The notes under the pieces are model-generated. The model saw only the letters and a program-made list of their open reading frames with translations. It did no database searches and had not been told where the DNA came from. DNA of 64,000 nt from an uncultured Lachnospira sp. (GTDB lineage Bacteria > Bacillota > Clostridia > Lachnospirales > Lachnospiraceae), in assembly GCA_934359185.1 (NCBI GenBank), contig CAKRLE010000003.1, forward strand, positions 124,001 through 188,000, written 5' to 3'. Shown here in pieces: positions 18,221 through 27,224 of this stretch. A program made the translations under genes and the position numbers. Positions within the stretch are counted from its first letter, which is position 1; every line of letters starts with the position of its first letter.

Positions 18221-19491
18221 ACGTTGTCACCTGCCTTAATTATTACGCCGCCGCTGACAAGGGCGCCATCCTGATAATCTTCCAGTGTTGTTTCGCCAGA
18301 TATAGCTGTATTTTTACCAATCTTAACATTATCTGGAATAACAGAACACTCGCCAATAGTTACAAGTCCTGAATTATAAATCTTTGGCTTGTATACATTC
18401 TCTGCCTCTTCGCCAACACCTAATTCAACATTATCTCCAATTCTTACTTCTTCCGCTATAATAGACTTGTACACTTTAGTATTCTTGCCAATCACTGTGT
18501 CCTGCATGATAATTGAATCATGTATCTCTGCACCTTCTTCGATGATAACATCTGAACCAATAACAGAATTAAATACTTTACCATGTATCTCTGCACCATC
18601 ACCAATAATACTCTTCTCAATGTATCCATCTGCAGCAATATACTGTGGTGGAATTGCATTTGTCTTAGTATATATCTTCCAGAATTCCTCATAGAGATTA
18701 AATACTGGAATTATATCTATAAGTTCCATATTAGCTTCCCAGTATGAGCTTAATGTTCCTACATCCTTCCAATATCCATTATACTCGTATGCAAACAATC
18801 TCTTATTGTTCTCAAAACAATATGGAATTATATGCTTACCAAAATCACAGCCATTCTGGTCTTTCAACTTGATAAGTGCATCTTTTAAAACCTTCCAGCT
18901 GAATATGTATATACCCATTGATGCGAGATTACTCTTAGGATGTTCAGGCTTCTCCTCAAATTCATTAATTCTGTTGTCGCTGTCTGTAACAACAACGCCA
19001 AATCTGCTCGCTTCCTCAATTGGTACTGGCATAGCTGCGATTGTTATATCAGCATTATTCGCCTTGTGATAATCAAGCATTATCTTATAATCCATCTTAT
19101 ATATATGATCTCCAGACAGAATAAGAACATAGTCTGGATGGTACTGTTCCATATACTCAAGATTCTGATAAATGGCATTAGCTGTACCTGTATACCATTC
19201 ACTGCTTGTACTCTTCTCATATGGTGGAAGTACAGTAACACCACCAACATTACGATCAAGATCCCATGGAATACCAATTCCAATATGGGTATTAAGTCTT
19301 AATGGCTGATACTGTGTAAGAACACCAACTGTATCAATACCTGAATTAATACAATTACTCAGCGGAAAATCAATTATACGGTATTTACCGCCAAATGCTA
19401 CTGCTGGCTTGGCAACCTTCGATGTCAAAACTCCAAGTCTGCTGCCCTGCCCCCCTGCCAACAACATGGCAATCATCTCTTTTTTAATCAT
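18217..19491 (-). CDS. glgC: Glucose-1-phosphate adenylyltransferase, catalytic subunit
   Basis: GlgC makes ADP-glucose from glucose-1-phosphate and ATP for glycogen synthesis. The intact [16 protein letters not shown] loop, the [19 protein letters not shown] stretch and the GTANAIYQN motif mark the active enzyme, and a beta-helix follows from about residue 290. The frame is open to 19539, but this would begin inside the -10 of its promoter; GAGGTG eight bases before the ATG at 19491 sets the start, giving 424 residues. Confidence 0.95.
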   Translation of the reverse strand: MIKKEMIAMLLAGGQGSRLGVLTSKVAKPAVAFGGKYRIIDFPLSNCINSGIDTVGVLTQYQPLRLNTHIGIGIPWDLDRNVGGVTVLPPYEKSTSSEWYTGTANAIYQNLEYMEQYHPDYVLILSGDHIYKMDYKIMLDYHKANNADITIAAMPVPIEEASRFGVVVTDSDNRINEFEEKPEHPKSNLASMGIYIFSWKVLKDALIKLKDQNGCDFGKHIIPYCFENNKRLFAYEYNGYWKDVGTLSSYWEANMELIDIIPVFNLYEEFWKIYTKTNAIPPQYIAADGYIEKSIIGDGAEIHGKVFNSVIGSDVIIEEGAEIHDSIIMQDTVIGKNTKVYKSIIAEEVRIGDNVELGVGEEAENVYKPKIYNSGLVTIGECSVIPDNVKIGKNTAISGETTLEDYQDGALVSGGVIIKAGDNV

Positions 19492-19537
19492 GCTATCACC
19501 TCTGATGTTATTTTTGCCTGACAATTTTGTTGTCTTC

Positions 19538-19566
19538 ATTATATCATATTCACTTAATTAAGTAAA
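19538..19566 (-). promoter_or_regulatory. Sigma-A promoter for glgCD
   Basis: TTTACT (19561-19566), 17 bp, then TATAAT (19538-19543) preceded by TGA (extended -10) on the minus strand. It is divergent from the murC promoter in a 372-base AT-rich gap in which I see nothing else. Confidence 0.75.
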
Positions 19567-19788
19567 AAGAATTTTTTATTTTTTTGATAAATCTTATGGC
19601 ATTTTTAACACAATTTGCACTTTACACGTAATAATTTCAACACAATTCCTACAATTTGTGTATATTTTCTAACTATATCTTACTATATATTGTAGATTTA
19701 TATAGTGCATATATAAAAAGACATCCGATTACTGCTCCTCAAAAAAGTGATATTTTAAGGTTTCCACGAATATATTTATTAAATATAT

Positions 19789-19816
19789 TTGAAATTTTTA
19801 TATTGTCGTTTATAAT
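19789..19816 (+). promoter_or_regulatory. Sigma-A promoter for murC
   Basis: TTGAAA (19789-19794), a 16-bp spacer and a perfect TATAAT (19811-19816) lie 48 bases before the murC start. Confidence 0.72.
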
Positions 19817-19863
19817 AGGAAATAATCGCTTAACACATATTAACAGAAAGTCAGGTACTTTGT

Positions 19864-21279
19864 ATGTATAACATTGATTTTAACAATCCGGTTCATGTAC
19901 ATTTTATAGGTATTGGCGGAATCAGTATGAGTGGTCTTGCGCACATATTGATTGGAAGACACTTTACTGTAACCGGTTCAGATAATAAAGAATCAGAATT
20001 GACAGATGCCCTTCTTAAAGAAGGAGCTAAAATTGCATTTTCACAGACAGCAGCTAACATCACTGATGACATTGATGTTGTTGTATATACTGCTGCTATA
20101 TCTGACAGTAATGAAGAACTTGCAGCAGCGAAGGCCAGAAAGCTTCCTCTCCTTACAAGGGCAGAACTCTTAGGCCAGCTTATGACTAATTATAAAGTCG
20201 CTGTCAATATTGCAGGAACACATGGAAAGACGACAACAACCTCTATGGTAACACAGATTCTCCTTGAAGCAGACTGTGACCCAACCATTTCTGTTGGCGG
20301 AATTCTTCACAGCATAGGAGGCAATATAAGAGTTGGTAAATCTGATTTATTTGTTACAGAAGCCTGTGAGTACACTAACAGCTTCCTTTCATTTAACCCA
20401 ACCATGAATGTTATCCTTAATGTTAAGGCAGACCATCTTGATTTCTTTAAAGATTTAGATGATATCCGCCATTCATTCAAGTTATTCACAGAACGCCTCC
20501 CTAAAAATGGTACATTAATTATAAATACAGACATTGATAATTATGAATATTTTTACAGTGGCTCTGAATGTGAAGTAATTACTGTCGGCAGTAATCCTGG
20601 ATGCAGTATGTACAGTGCCAGCAATATTACCTATGATGAATATGGCTGCTGTTCATACACATTAAAAGTCAATAACAGCGCTGCTGTAAACAGCAGTTTT
20701 ACAGATAATAATTCAGATGGAACCATTATCAATCTGTCAGTTCCAGGAATACACAATGTATACAATTCTCTTGCAGCTATTGCTGTTGCAAGAAAGCTTG
20801 GAATAGATATATCTGTTATTGCATCAGGTCTTAATAAGTTTACCGGAACAGACAGACGATTCCAGAAAAAAGGTACATTTAACGGAGTTACAGTAATTGA
20901 CGACTATGCACATCACCCAGATGAAATAGCTGCAACATTAGCATCAACAAAGCATTATCCTCACAACCGCGTATGGTGTGTTTTCCAGCCACATACATAC
21001 TCAAGAACCAAGGCTCTGCTCAAAGAATTTGCTAAATCATTGTCAGCTGCTGATATTGTTGTGCTTGCTGATATATATGCAGCCCGTGAGAAAGATGTCT
21101 TTGGCATAAGTTCTAAAGACCTTGCTTCCGAAATAGAAAAACTGGGCAAGAAATGCTACTACTTCCATTCATTTGATGAAATAGAAAAATTTTTACAAAA
21201 AAATTGTATCAACGAAGATTTGTTGATAACTATGGGAGCTGGTGATATCTATAAAGTTGGAGAGGATCTCGTTAAATAG
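19864..21279 (+). CDS. murC: UDP-N-acetylmuramate--L-alanine ligase
   Basis: MurC adds the first amino acid to UDP-MurNAc in peptidoglycan synthesis. The N-terminal Rossmann domain has HFIGIGGISMSGLAHIL, the central ATPase has the P-loop AGTHGKTTTTSM, and the C-terminal domain has IDDYAHHPDEIAATL. At 471 residues it is full length. It is monocistronic, with its own promoter; no strong terminator is seen before the DnaA-box cluster that follows. Confidence 0.96.
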   Translation: MYNIDFNNPVHVHFIGIGGISMSGLAHILIGRHFTVTGSDNKESELTDALLKEGAKIAFSQTAANITDDIDVVVYTAAISDSNEELAAAKARKLPLLTRAELLGQLMTNYKVAVNIAGTHGKTTTTSMVTQILLEADCDPTISVGGILHSIGGNIRVGKSDLFVTEACEYTNSFLSFNPTMNVILNVKADHLDFFKDLDDIRHSFKLFTERLPKNGTLIINTDIDNYEYFYSGSECEVITVGSNPGCSMYSASNITYDEYGCCSYTLKVNNSAAVNSSFTDNNSDGTIINLSVPGIHNVYNSLAAIAVARKLGIDISVIASGLNKFTGTDRRFQKKGTFNGVTVIDDYAHHPDEIAATLASTKHYPHNRVWCVFQPHTYSRTKALLKEFAKSLSAADIVVLADIYAAREKDVFGISSKDLASEIEKLGKKCYYFHSFDEIEKFLQKNCINEDLLITMGAGDIYKVGEDLVK

Positions 21280-21324
21280 GCTTTTTTAATATTTTTCATT
21301 AATTTAAAGTCATTTCATAGTAAC

Positions 21325-21463
21325 TTATCCACATTATCCACATAATTTTCTCTGATATTGGGGAAAACTTATGTGGATTTTTTGTCAATAACCATATTGT
21401 GGATAACCCACATAATACCTTATATCTGTTCAATATATTCACAAGTTATCCACATTATCCACA
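21325..21463. promoter_or_regulatory. Cluster of five perfect DnaA boxes
   Basis: TTATCCACA occurs as a head-to-tail pair at 21325-21333 and 21334-21342, inverted at 21398-21406, and as a second head-to-tail pair at 21446-21454 and 21455-21463. Near-matches ATATTCACA (8 of 9 to TTATNCACA) occur at 21435-21443 and, inverted, at 21472-21480, plus weaker ones between. The cluster ends 36 bases before the -35 of the primosome operon, so DnaA-ATP could control it or titrate there. Confidence 0.88.
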
Positions 21464-21498
21464 ATAAACTATGTGAATATCTCCACTTTATGGTGCAG

Positions 21499-21528
21499 TT
21501 GAACTTTACACCTTTTATGGTGTATACT
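21499..21528 (+). promoter_or_regulatory. Promoter of the dnaD-dnaI operon with overlapping inverted repeat
   Basis: TTGAAC (21499-21504), 18 bp, TATACT (21523-21528); an alternative reading is TTTACA (21505-21510), 17 bp, TAAATT. The inverted repeat TACACC-ttttat-GGTGTA (21507-21524) covers the spacer, so a repressor could bind there. Confidence 0.55.
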
Positions 21529-21570
21529 AAATTACAGTTATTAAGCATGTATAGATATTCGGAGGTTTCC

Positions 21571-22713
21571 ATGAACAGACTAACACTTCACACAGGTTAT
21601 GACTGCCGTAATACAGTCGTTTCTAATCTTTTTATAGACAGATATATGGCATCTGCCAATGGTGAATTTGTCAAAATATATCTATACCTTCTGCGTTGTG
21701 TGACTGACCAGCAGATTACTATATCTGTATCTGCACTTGCTGATTTCTTTAACCAGACAGAGACCGATGTCTGCCGCGCTCTCAAATACTGGGACAAACA
21801 GGGAGTCATTGAGCTTACAATGGATTCTGATAAGAATGCTATTACAGATATTACATTCAACGATTTATCAGAGCTTGAAGACAATTTTGAAACTGGCAAT
21901 TTACCAGATATGACAGATGATAATACGTATGGTATGCCACCAGCAGACAATTCCAAGGTTTCTAGTGACACAATTGATTTTGCAGTTAAATCTGGTCAGA
22001 TGCCATCTGTTGATCCGCGGACAGCTTACACACCTAAACAGATTAATGCGCTCAAAGCATCATCCGATGATTTTTCAATGATGATGTACGGAGTAACTAC
22101 TTTGCTTGGAGGAACACTGAGCACAACTGATATGTCAACTCTTGCTTACTTCTATGACACACTGCATTTCAGTGCCGAACTGATTGAATATCTTATAGAA
22201 TATTGTGTAACTAATGGTCACAAGAGTTTCCGCTACATAGAAAAGGTTGCGCTTGCGTGGGCTGACAAAGGAATCACTACTGTCAAGCAGGCAAAAACTT
22301 CTAATATGAACTATAACGATACAACTTATTCTGTCCTTGAAGCATTTGGAATAACTAACCGCTCTGCCGGCAAGATTGAACTGGATTATATCAATAAGTG
22401 GAACGAGATGTACCGCAACAATAACAGCATAATTATCGAAGCCTGCAATCGTACTATGAAGGCAACACATCAGCCAAGCTTTGAATATGCTGATACGATT
22501 CTTACCAGATGGAAAGAGGCTGATGTTAAGAATACCGATGACATCAAAGAAATTGACGCTCTGTATGAGAGAAGCCAGACAGATAAGAAGCGGACTGCTA
22601 CTGCCTCTAAGAATTCTGGCAACAACAAATTTAACAATTTCCAGCAAAGAGACATTGACATGGATAGCCTTGAAAAGGCCCTGTTACGTAATAGTGGATT
22701 AATAGGAGAATAA
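21571..22713 (+). CDS. DnaD-domain primosome protein
   Basis: The 380-residue protein has an N-terminal winged-helix segment (ANGEFVKIYLYLLRCV to YWDKQGVIELT), an acidic linker, and two DnaD/DnaB2 repeats, each ending in the YxxxIxxxW signature: YIEKVALAWADKG and FEYADTILTRWKE. Such proteins remodel the origin and help load the replicative helicase. GGAGG seven bases before 21571 sets the start; the longer open frame would pass through the DnaA boxes. The next gene, an ATPase of the helicase-loader type, starts two bases after its stop, which supports a DnaB/DnaD-type loader pair. Confidence 0.88.
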   Translation: MNRLTLHTGYDCRNTVVSNLFIDRYMASANGEFVKIYLYLLRCVTDQQITISVSALADFFNQTETDVCRALKYWDKQGVIELTMDSDKNAITDITFNDLSELEDNFETGNLPDMTDDNTYGMPPADNSKVSSDTIDFAVKSGQMPSVDPRTAYTPKQINALKASSDDFSMMMYGVTTLLGGTLSTTDMSTLAYFYDTLHFSAELIEYLIEYCVTNGHKSFRYIEKVALAWADKGITTVKQAKTSNMNYNDTTYSVLEAFGITNRSAGKIELDYINKWNEMYRNNNSIIIEACNRTMKATHQPSFEYADTILTRWKEADVKNTDDIKEIDALYERSQTDKKRTATASKNSGNNKFNNFQQRDIDMDSLEKALLRNSGLIGE

Positions 22714-22715
22714 TT

Positions 22716-23708
22716 ATGGCACTGACTAATGCCCAGTATGACAGCATAATGCGTGAATACGATAATATCCGCACATCTAACCAGCATATATTGGATGAGC
22801 GCTATGATGAAGTATATAACCAGCTACCTCAGTTAAAAAATATTGATGAACAGATTATCAGTTTTTCAATGCAGAATGCAAAAGCCCGTATTCTTGGTGA
22901 AGATGCTGACAATAATCTCAACGAACAGCTTGCACAGCTCAACAAAAAAAAGGCTGGATGCCTGGCATCTATAGGCAGACCTGCTGATTACCTTGACGGA
23001 ATATATACATGTCCTCTCTGCAAAGACACAGGATATATCGGTCAGGAGCGCTGCTCATGCTTCAAGAAGAAGGCTATCGAATTAGTATATCACGACTCCA
23101 ACCTTAAAAATATAACGCAGAGCGAGAACTTCAATACATTTTCATATGATTGGTATCAGGATGATAATCCTAATCCAGTCACAGGTCTTACGCCTCGAGA
23201 CAATATCAAAAAGGTTGTCACTATTGCAAAAGAATTTGTAAAGAATTTTGACAACGAATTTTCTAACATTGTTTTCTATGGAAGCACTGGTACCGGCAAA
23301 ACATTTCTTTCTAACTGTATTGCTAAGGAACTTCTTGACACTTCACACAGCGTTATATACCTTACAGCAATAGAATTGTTTGACAAGCTTTCTAAAAAAG
23401 ATTTTAATAAAGAAGCAAGATATAATGATTCATCTGATTTTGCTGCCGATTACCTTACAGGATGTGATCTTCTTATTATAGATGATTTAGGAACTGAGGT
23501 AAGCAATACTTATACATCGTCCAGACTCTTTTATCTTATCAATGAGCGTCTTCTTAGGAAAAAAAGTGTTGTTATATCTACTAATTTTTCTTTGAATGAA
23601 TTTCGTGATGCTTATTCCGAAAGAGTTTTTTCGCGAATTGCAAGTTCCTACAGCTTTGTCAATATATTTGGCAAAGATATAAGGACATTGAAGACTACTG
23701 GACAATAG
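22716..23708 (+). CDS. DnaC/DnaI-family helicase loader ATPase
   Basis: This AAA+ ATPase matches the DnaC/IstB-like loader family: an N-terminal helical region, a zinc site (CPLCKDTGYIGQERCSC, residues about 90-106), Walker A in GSTGTGKTFLSN, Walker B in LLIIDDLGTE, and the arginine-finger region YSERVFSRI. The 330-residue length fits DnaI. Pairing with the DnaD-like gene makes a replication role much more likely than a transposon helper role. The two genes are translationally close and follow the DnaA-box cluster. Confidence 0.88.
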   Translation: MALTNAQYDSIMREYDNIRTSNQHILDERYDEVYNQLPQLKNIDEQIISFSMQNAKARILGEDADNNLNEQLAQLNKKKAGCLASIGRPADYLDGIYTCPLCKDTGYIGQERCSCFKKKAIELVYHDSNLKNITQSENFNTFSYDWYQDDNPNPVTGLTPRDNIKKVVTIAKEFVKNFDNEFSNIVFYGSTGTGKTFLSNCIAKELLDTSHSVIYLTAIELFDKLSKKDFNKEARYNDSSDFAADYLTGCDLLIIDDLGTEVSNTYTSSRLFYLINERLLRKKSVVISTNFSLNEFRDAYSERVFSRIASSYSFVNIFGKDIRTLKTTGQ

Positions 23709-23760
23709 TCTGTACAATTTGATTTTATTGCAAATTTTAGTTAATAAACCTCTATGGTTA

Positions 23761-23789
23761 TTGACTTCTATAGGGTTTTATTATATATT
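23761..23789 (+). promoter_or_regulatory. Sigma-A promoter for PRPP synthetase
   Basis: TTGACT (23761-23766), 17 bp, TATATT (23784-23789). A hairpin TCAGGG-tattttg-CCCTGA (23797-23815) would lie at the very 5' end of the transcript, where it might stabilise the RNA or bind a regulator. A weak imperfect hairpin (about 23745-23777) before it may end dnaI transcription. Confidence 0.75.
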
Positions 23790-23860
23790 TTCAAAGTCAG
23801 GGTATTTTGCCCTGATATGATATTTACTATTAATTAACTACATTTATGGAGGATTTAATT

Positions 23861-25045
23861 ATGCCACGCGATGAAAGACATACCGCAACGATTCCTTACG
23901 GTTCATTAGGAATCATACCTTTATCAAGCTGCACCAAGATGGGTGAAAAGGTTGATAAGTTCCTTGTAGAATGGAGAGAGCAGAGAGAACACGATAACGC
24001 TTCTTCTCTTTCTTTCGCCGGTTATAAAAGAGACAGCTATATCCTTGATGCCAAGACACCTAGATTCGGTTCAGGTGAAGGTAAGGGTGTATTAAACGAC
24101 TCTGTACGTGGCAGTGATTTATATATTATGGTTGATGTATGTAACTACAGTATTGAGTACTCTCTCTGCGGTTACAAGAATCATATGTCACCTGACGACC
24201 ACTATGCTGACCTCAAGCGTGTTATCGCTGCTGCTGGTGGCAAGGCAAGAAGAATCAATGTTATCATGCCATTTCTCTATGAATCAAGACAGCATAAGCG
24301 TACAGGAAGAGAGTCTCTTGACTGTGCTTTAATGCTTCAGGAACTTACTGATATGGGTGTTGAAAATATCATCACTTTTGATGCTCACGACCCAAGAATT
24401 AACAATTCTATTCCTCTCAAGGGATTTGAGTCTGTATCATGCACATATCAGTTTATTAAGTATCTTCTTCTTGGAGTTGACGACCTTCACATTGACAGCA
24501 GCCATATGATGGTAATCAGCCCTGATGAGGGTGGTATGGGACGTGCTGTATATTTTGCTAATGTTCTTGGTCTTGATATGGGTATGTTCTATAAGAGACG
24601 TGATTACACTAAGATTGTTAACGGACGTAATCCTATTGTTGCTCATGAGTTCCTTGGAACTAATGTTGACGGCAAGGATGTTATCATCATTGACGATATG
24701 ATTTCATCTGGTGAGAGTATGATTGATGTTGCCTCTAAGCTTAAATCAAGAGGCGCTAACAGAGTATTCTGTGCTACAACATTTGGTCTGTTTACTAATG
24801 GTTTCCAGAAGTTTGATGAGGCATATGATAATAAAATTATTGATAAAGTTCTTACAACTAACCTTGTATATCAGCCAGAAGAACTTCTCTCTAAACCTTG
24901 GTATATCAATGTTGATATGAGTAAGTACATGGCTCTTCTTATTGATACTCTTAACCATGATTCTTCAATCAGCGACCTTCTTAATCCTGTTGAAAGAATC
25001 CAGAAGAGAGTTAATGATTATAACCAGGCTCATTACGGAAAGTAA
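23861..25045 (+). CDS. prs: Ribose-phosphate pyrophosphokinase (long clostridial form)
   Basis: PRPP synthetase makes the activated ribose used for purines, pyrimidines, NAD, His and Trp. The PRPP loop is VIIIDDMISSGESM; the flexible-loop FLYESRQHKRTGRESLDC and the metal-site FDAHDPRI are present. At 394 residues it is longer than the usual 315 and has an N-terminal extension of about 70 residues, a form common in Lachnospiraceae. GGAGG upstream favours the ATG at 23861 over the one at 23846. Confidence 0.92.
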   Translation: MPRDERHTATIPYGSLGIIPLSSCTKMGEKVDKFLVEWREQREHDNASSLSFAGYKRDSYILDAKTPRFGSGEGKGVLNDSVRGSDLYIMVDVCNYSIEYSLCGYKNHMSPDDHYADLKRVIAAAGGKARRINVIMPFLYESRQHKRTGRESLDCALMLQELTDMGVENIITFDAHDPRINNSIPLKGFESVSCTYQFIKYLLLGVDDLHIDSSHMMVISPDEGGMGRAVYFANVLGLDMGMFYKRRDYTKIVNGRNPIVAHEFLGTNVDGKDVIIIDDMISSGESMIDVASKLKSRGANRVFCATTFGLFTNGFQKFDEAYDNKIIDKVLTTNLVYQPEELLSKPWYINVDMSKYMALLIDTLNHDSSISDLLNPVERIQKRVNDYNQAHYGK

Positions 25046-25057
25046 AATATACTACGA

Positions 25058-25086
25058 AAGCGAGGGACTGATGCCCTCGCTTTTTT
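25058..25086 (+). terminator. Rho-independent terminator of prs
   Basis: AAGCGAGGG pairs with CCCTCGCTT around a seven-base loop, followed by six T residues, 12 bases past the prs stop. Confidence 0.95.
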
Positions 25087-25095
25087 CATATAACG

Positions 25096-25122
25096 CAAAA
25101 AGGAAAGGATAAAACCTTTCCT
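25096..25122 (-). terminator. Rho-independent terminator of flgMN
   Basis: AGGAAAGG (25101-25108) pairs with CCTTTCCT (25115-25122); five T residues follow on the minus strand. It lies 25 bases past the flgN stop and is convergent with the prs terminator. Confidence 0.85.
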
Positions 25123-25146
25123 CATTTTCTTTAATTGCTATACTTT

Positions 25147-25662
25147 CTACTGTTTCGCATCAAATGCTCCAACCGAACCATAATTATTACTCTGCTCGTA
25201 AGCTCCTTTGCTATAATTACCAGTCTGTGGAGCTACAACTGAATTCTTCGCCAGATTAAGTTCAAATTCTATCATATCCATGGATTCCTGAAGCAAAACT
25301 TTATTATTATCATTGACCTTCATAAGATTGTCAATTGTTCTCTTCAATTTAAAATGAACCTCTGATAGGGCAGCTTTATCCCTGGGCTGCTTCGATAACA
25401 GATTGACTATATCAGCTATCTTTATGCCATCAGCTGGAATATTAAGGACATTACATATATCCTTAACATTCTCTTCCCTTCTGGCATCAAGATCATTGAT
25501 AACGTCTATACAATGCTGCTCCTGTAAGAGAATCTCCTGCAACTTATCAACATCGCCATTAACAATAGCGGAAGTTTTATTATTAGCCAGCTTCATAAGA
25601 CCTTCATATTCTGTATTCTCTTTATCAAGTACATCTATAAGTGTCTCAATTAAACTAGCCAT
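25147..25662 (-). CDS. flgN: Flagellar hook-filament junction chaperone FlgN
   Basis: The protein is a long helical chaperone (LIETLIDVLDKENTEYEGLMKLANNK) of 171 residues, with the pattern of FlgN, which escorts FlgK and FlgL to the export gate. The C-terminal 30 residues are Asn/Gly/Tyr-rich and disordered. It follows flgM by 13 bases, as in B. subtilis. Unusually, flgK and flgL do not follow; a terminator and the convergent prs gene do. Confidence 0.82.
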   Translation of the reverse strand: MASLIETLIDVLDKENTEYEGLMKLANNKTSAIVNGDVDKLQEILLQEQHCIDVINDLDARREENVKDICNVLNIPADGIKIADIVNLLSKQPRDKAALSEVHFKLKRTIDNLMKVNDNNKVLLQESMDMIEFELNLAKNSVVAPQTGNYSKGAYEQSNNYGSVGAFDAKQ

Positions 25663-25675
25663 ATATTACCCCCGC

Positions 25676-25957
25676 TTAAAATGTTAATGTGTCTACGTTA
25701 TTAAGAATCTTATCTGCAACAGCCTCTGAACTTATATTATAAGTTCCAGCAGCCATCTGTGCTTTAATTCTGGCTACCTTATCCATTCTTACATCTGAAG
25801 CCTCTGCAACTGCTGCTCTTGCTGTCTGATAGCTCTTAGCAGTAGATGAAAACTCCAGCTTATCATTGAATGACTGTGTGCTTGAAGACTTTCTAACAGA
25901 AGATACACTATTAGTCTGGTACAGCTGACTTATCGCATTATACGCATCTATACGCAT
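25676..25957 (-). CDS. flgM: Anti-sigma-28 factor FlgM
   Basis: FlgM holds the flagellar sigma-28 factor inactive until the hook is complete. The C-terminal half, DVRMDKVARIKAQMAAGTYNISSEAVADKIL, is the conserved sigma-binding region. The start at 25957 (MRIDAYNAISQ) follows GGAGG; a longer frame to 25972 begins in the ribosome site. Length 93 residues. A sigma-28 type promoter sits about 37 bases upstream, the expected autoregulatory arrangement. Confidence 0.9.
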   Translation of the reverse strand: MRIDAYNAISQLYQTNSVSSVRKSSSTQSFNDKLEFSSTAKSYQTARAAVAEASDVRMDKVARIKAQMAAGTYNISSEAVADKILNNVDTLTF

Positions 25958-25993
25958 GTTGACCGCCTCCATTCTTTTATCTTCATGTAGAAT

Positions 25994-26020
25994 GTATCGG
26001 TTACATGTGCCAATAACTTA
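25994..26020 (-). promoter_or_regulatory. Sigma-28 (flagellar) promoter for flgM-flgN
   Basis: On the minus strand TAAGTTAT (26013-26020), exactly 11 bp, then ACCGATAC (25994-26001). The -10 keeps the CCGATA core and the spacing fits the FliA consensus; the -35 matches 5 of 8. Confidence 0.75.
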
Positions 26021-26043
26021 ACCGCAAAAATCAGATTTTTTAA

Positions 26044-26463
26044 TTATTTATCAAGGAATCTCATTCTTGCTTTGTCATAAGCAGCCTTCTTAGCCTCCAT
26101 TGATGGACGTTCTGGCTCCTTATGGTATACATTGTCAAACTGTGATGCAAGTGTGCCCTTACAATTATCGCAGAATCTTCCGCTCTTGATTGTAGCTCCA
26201 CACATCTCACATGCTATACCTATTGGAGAATCGTCCGAGAAACGGAGTCTCTCCTCTCTTACCCACTGTTCAAGCTGTCTTATGCTGACATCACAATCTT
26301 CTGATATCTGATTCATCTGTGCTTCTTTATGATCTTCAATATACTGTTTAACTTCCATAAACTTGTCTTCAAGTTTAGCTGAACAGGCAGGACACAAATT
26401 CCTGTACTGGCCTCCTATATAATTAAACAAACGACCACACTGTCTGCAATTTCTAACATCCAT
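26044..26463 (-). CDS. yvyF: Flagellar operon protein YvyF
   Basis: YvyF-type protein of unknown detailed function found with flgM in Firmicutes. It has two zinc-knuckle pairs: C-R-Q-C with C-P-A-C at the N-terminus, and C-E-M-C with C-D-N-C near residue 95-110, separated by a helix-turn-helix-like stretch (NQISEDCDVSIRQLEQWVREERLRF). The start at 26463 follows GGAGG; length 139. The comFC-yvyF-flgM order matches B. subtilis. Confidence 0.88.
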   Translation of the reverse strand: MDVRNCRQCGRLFNYIGGQYRNLCPACSAKLEDKFMEVKQYIEDHKEAQMNQISEDCDVSIRQLEQWVREERLRFSDDSPIGIACEMCGATIKSGRFCDNCKGTLASQFDNVYHKEPERPSMEAKKAAYDKARMRFLDK

Positions 26464-26501
26464 AATATAAACCTCCATTCATATGTATAAAACGTGCCAC
26501 C

Positions 26502-27224
26502 TTATATGCCTTTTCCAACACAAAGGCTGATACAGTAAACACTTTCAACCCCTGCTTCTTTAAGCGCTCTTGCACAGGCATCAACTGTTGCACCTGTTGT
26601 ATATATATCATCTACAATAAGTACTCTCTTATATTTTATAATATTTGACGTAATTGTAAAAGCTTTTTTAATATTTTCTGCTCTCTGAATGTCATTAAGT
26701 GATTTCATAGGCATTGTTGCACGATTTCTTATAAGTATGCCAGAATCAACTTTAATTTTCGTAAGTTCTCCTAGTTTCTGCGCAATCAGCTCTGCCTGAT
26801 TGTATCCACGGACTCTTTTTTTCTTCTCATACAATGGAACCGGGATTATAACCTGTGGTTTCCACATATCAAGCTGTATCTGACAGCTTCTATACATCTC
26901 TTCGCCATACCATTCTGCAAAATTTCTGCAACCTTTGTATTTGTAACGATATATTGACTGCTTTATTCCATCACTATACTCAAACACAGCTGCCGCCTGG
27001 TCGTACACATGCTTATTCCTTGCACAGTCAAAACACAGCTCCGCATCAGAATCATTTAATGACTTTCCACATTTCATACATCTTGCACTTCCAATGTATG
27101 CAAGCTTGTCACGACATCTGGCACAAGGCTTTGACTGTCCCTGTGTACCTTTTACAACATCAAAACAAACCGGGCATACTGCAGGATACAGAACATTAAT
27201 TAATATCTTCGTTAAACCTGTCAA
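26502..27224 (-). CDS. comFC: ComF-family phosphoribosyltransferase-like protein
   Basis: ComFC is needed for DNA uptake in naturally competent Firmicutes. The N-terminus has zinc-ribbon cysteines (CPVC, C-A-R-C, C-M-K-C, C-F-D-C), and the C-terminal PRT fold carries the loop VLIVDDIYTTGATVDA. The start codon is TTG and overlaps the recD2 stop as TTGA, so expression is coupled to recD2. The length of 240 residues is normal. Competence itself is not shown; comFA is absent here. Confidence 0.9.
   Translation of the reverse strand: MTGLTKILINVLYPAVCPVCFDVVKGTQGQSKPCARCRDKLAYIGSARCMKCGKSLNDSDAELCFDCARNKHVYDQAAAVFEYSDGIKQSIYRYKYKGCRNFAEWYGEEMYRSCQIQLDMWKPQVIIPVPLYEKKKRVRGYNQAELIAQKLGELTKIKVDSGILIRNRATMPMKSLNDIQRAENIKKAFTITSNIIKYKRVLIVDDIYTTGATVDACARALKEAGVESVYCISLCVGKGI

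Noticed and set aside
18217..19539. Longer GlgC starting at 19539
   Set aside because: That start codon lies in the -10 hexamer of the glgC promoter and could not be in the transcript; the start at 19491 has a good ribosome site.
21280..21570. The DnaA-box interval as the chromosomal replication origin
   Set aside because: No dnaA, dnaN, recF or gyrase genes flank it and no clear unwinding element of 13-mers was seen. A regulatory or titration role fits better, though an origin cannot be fully excluded without whole-genome skew.
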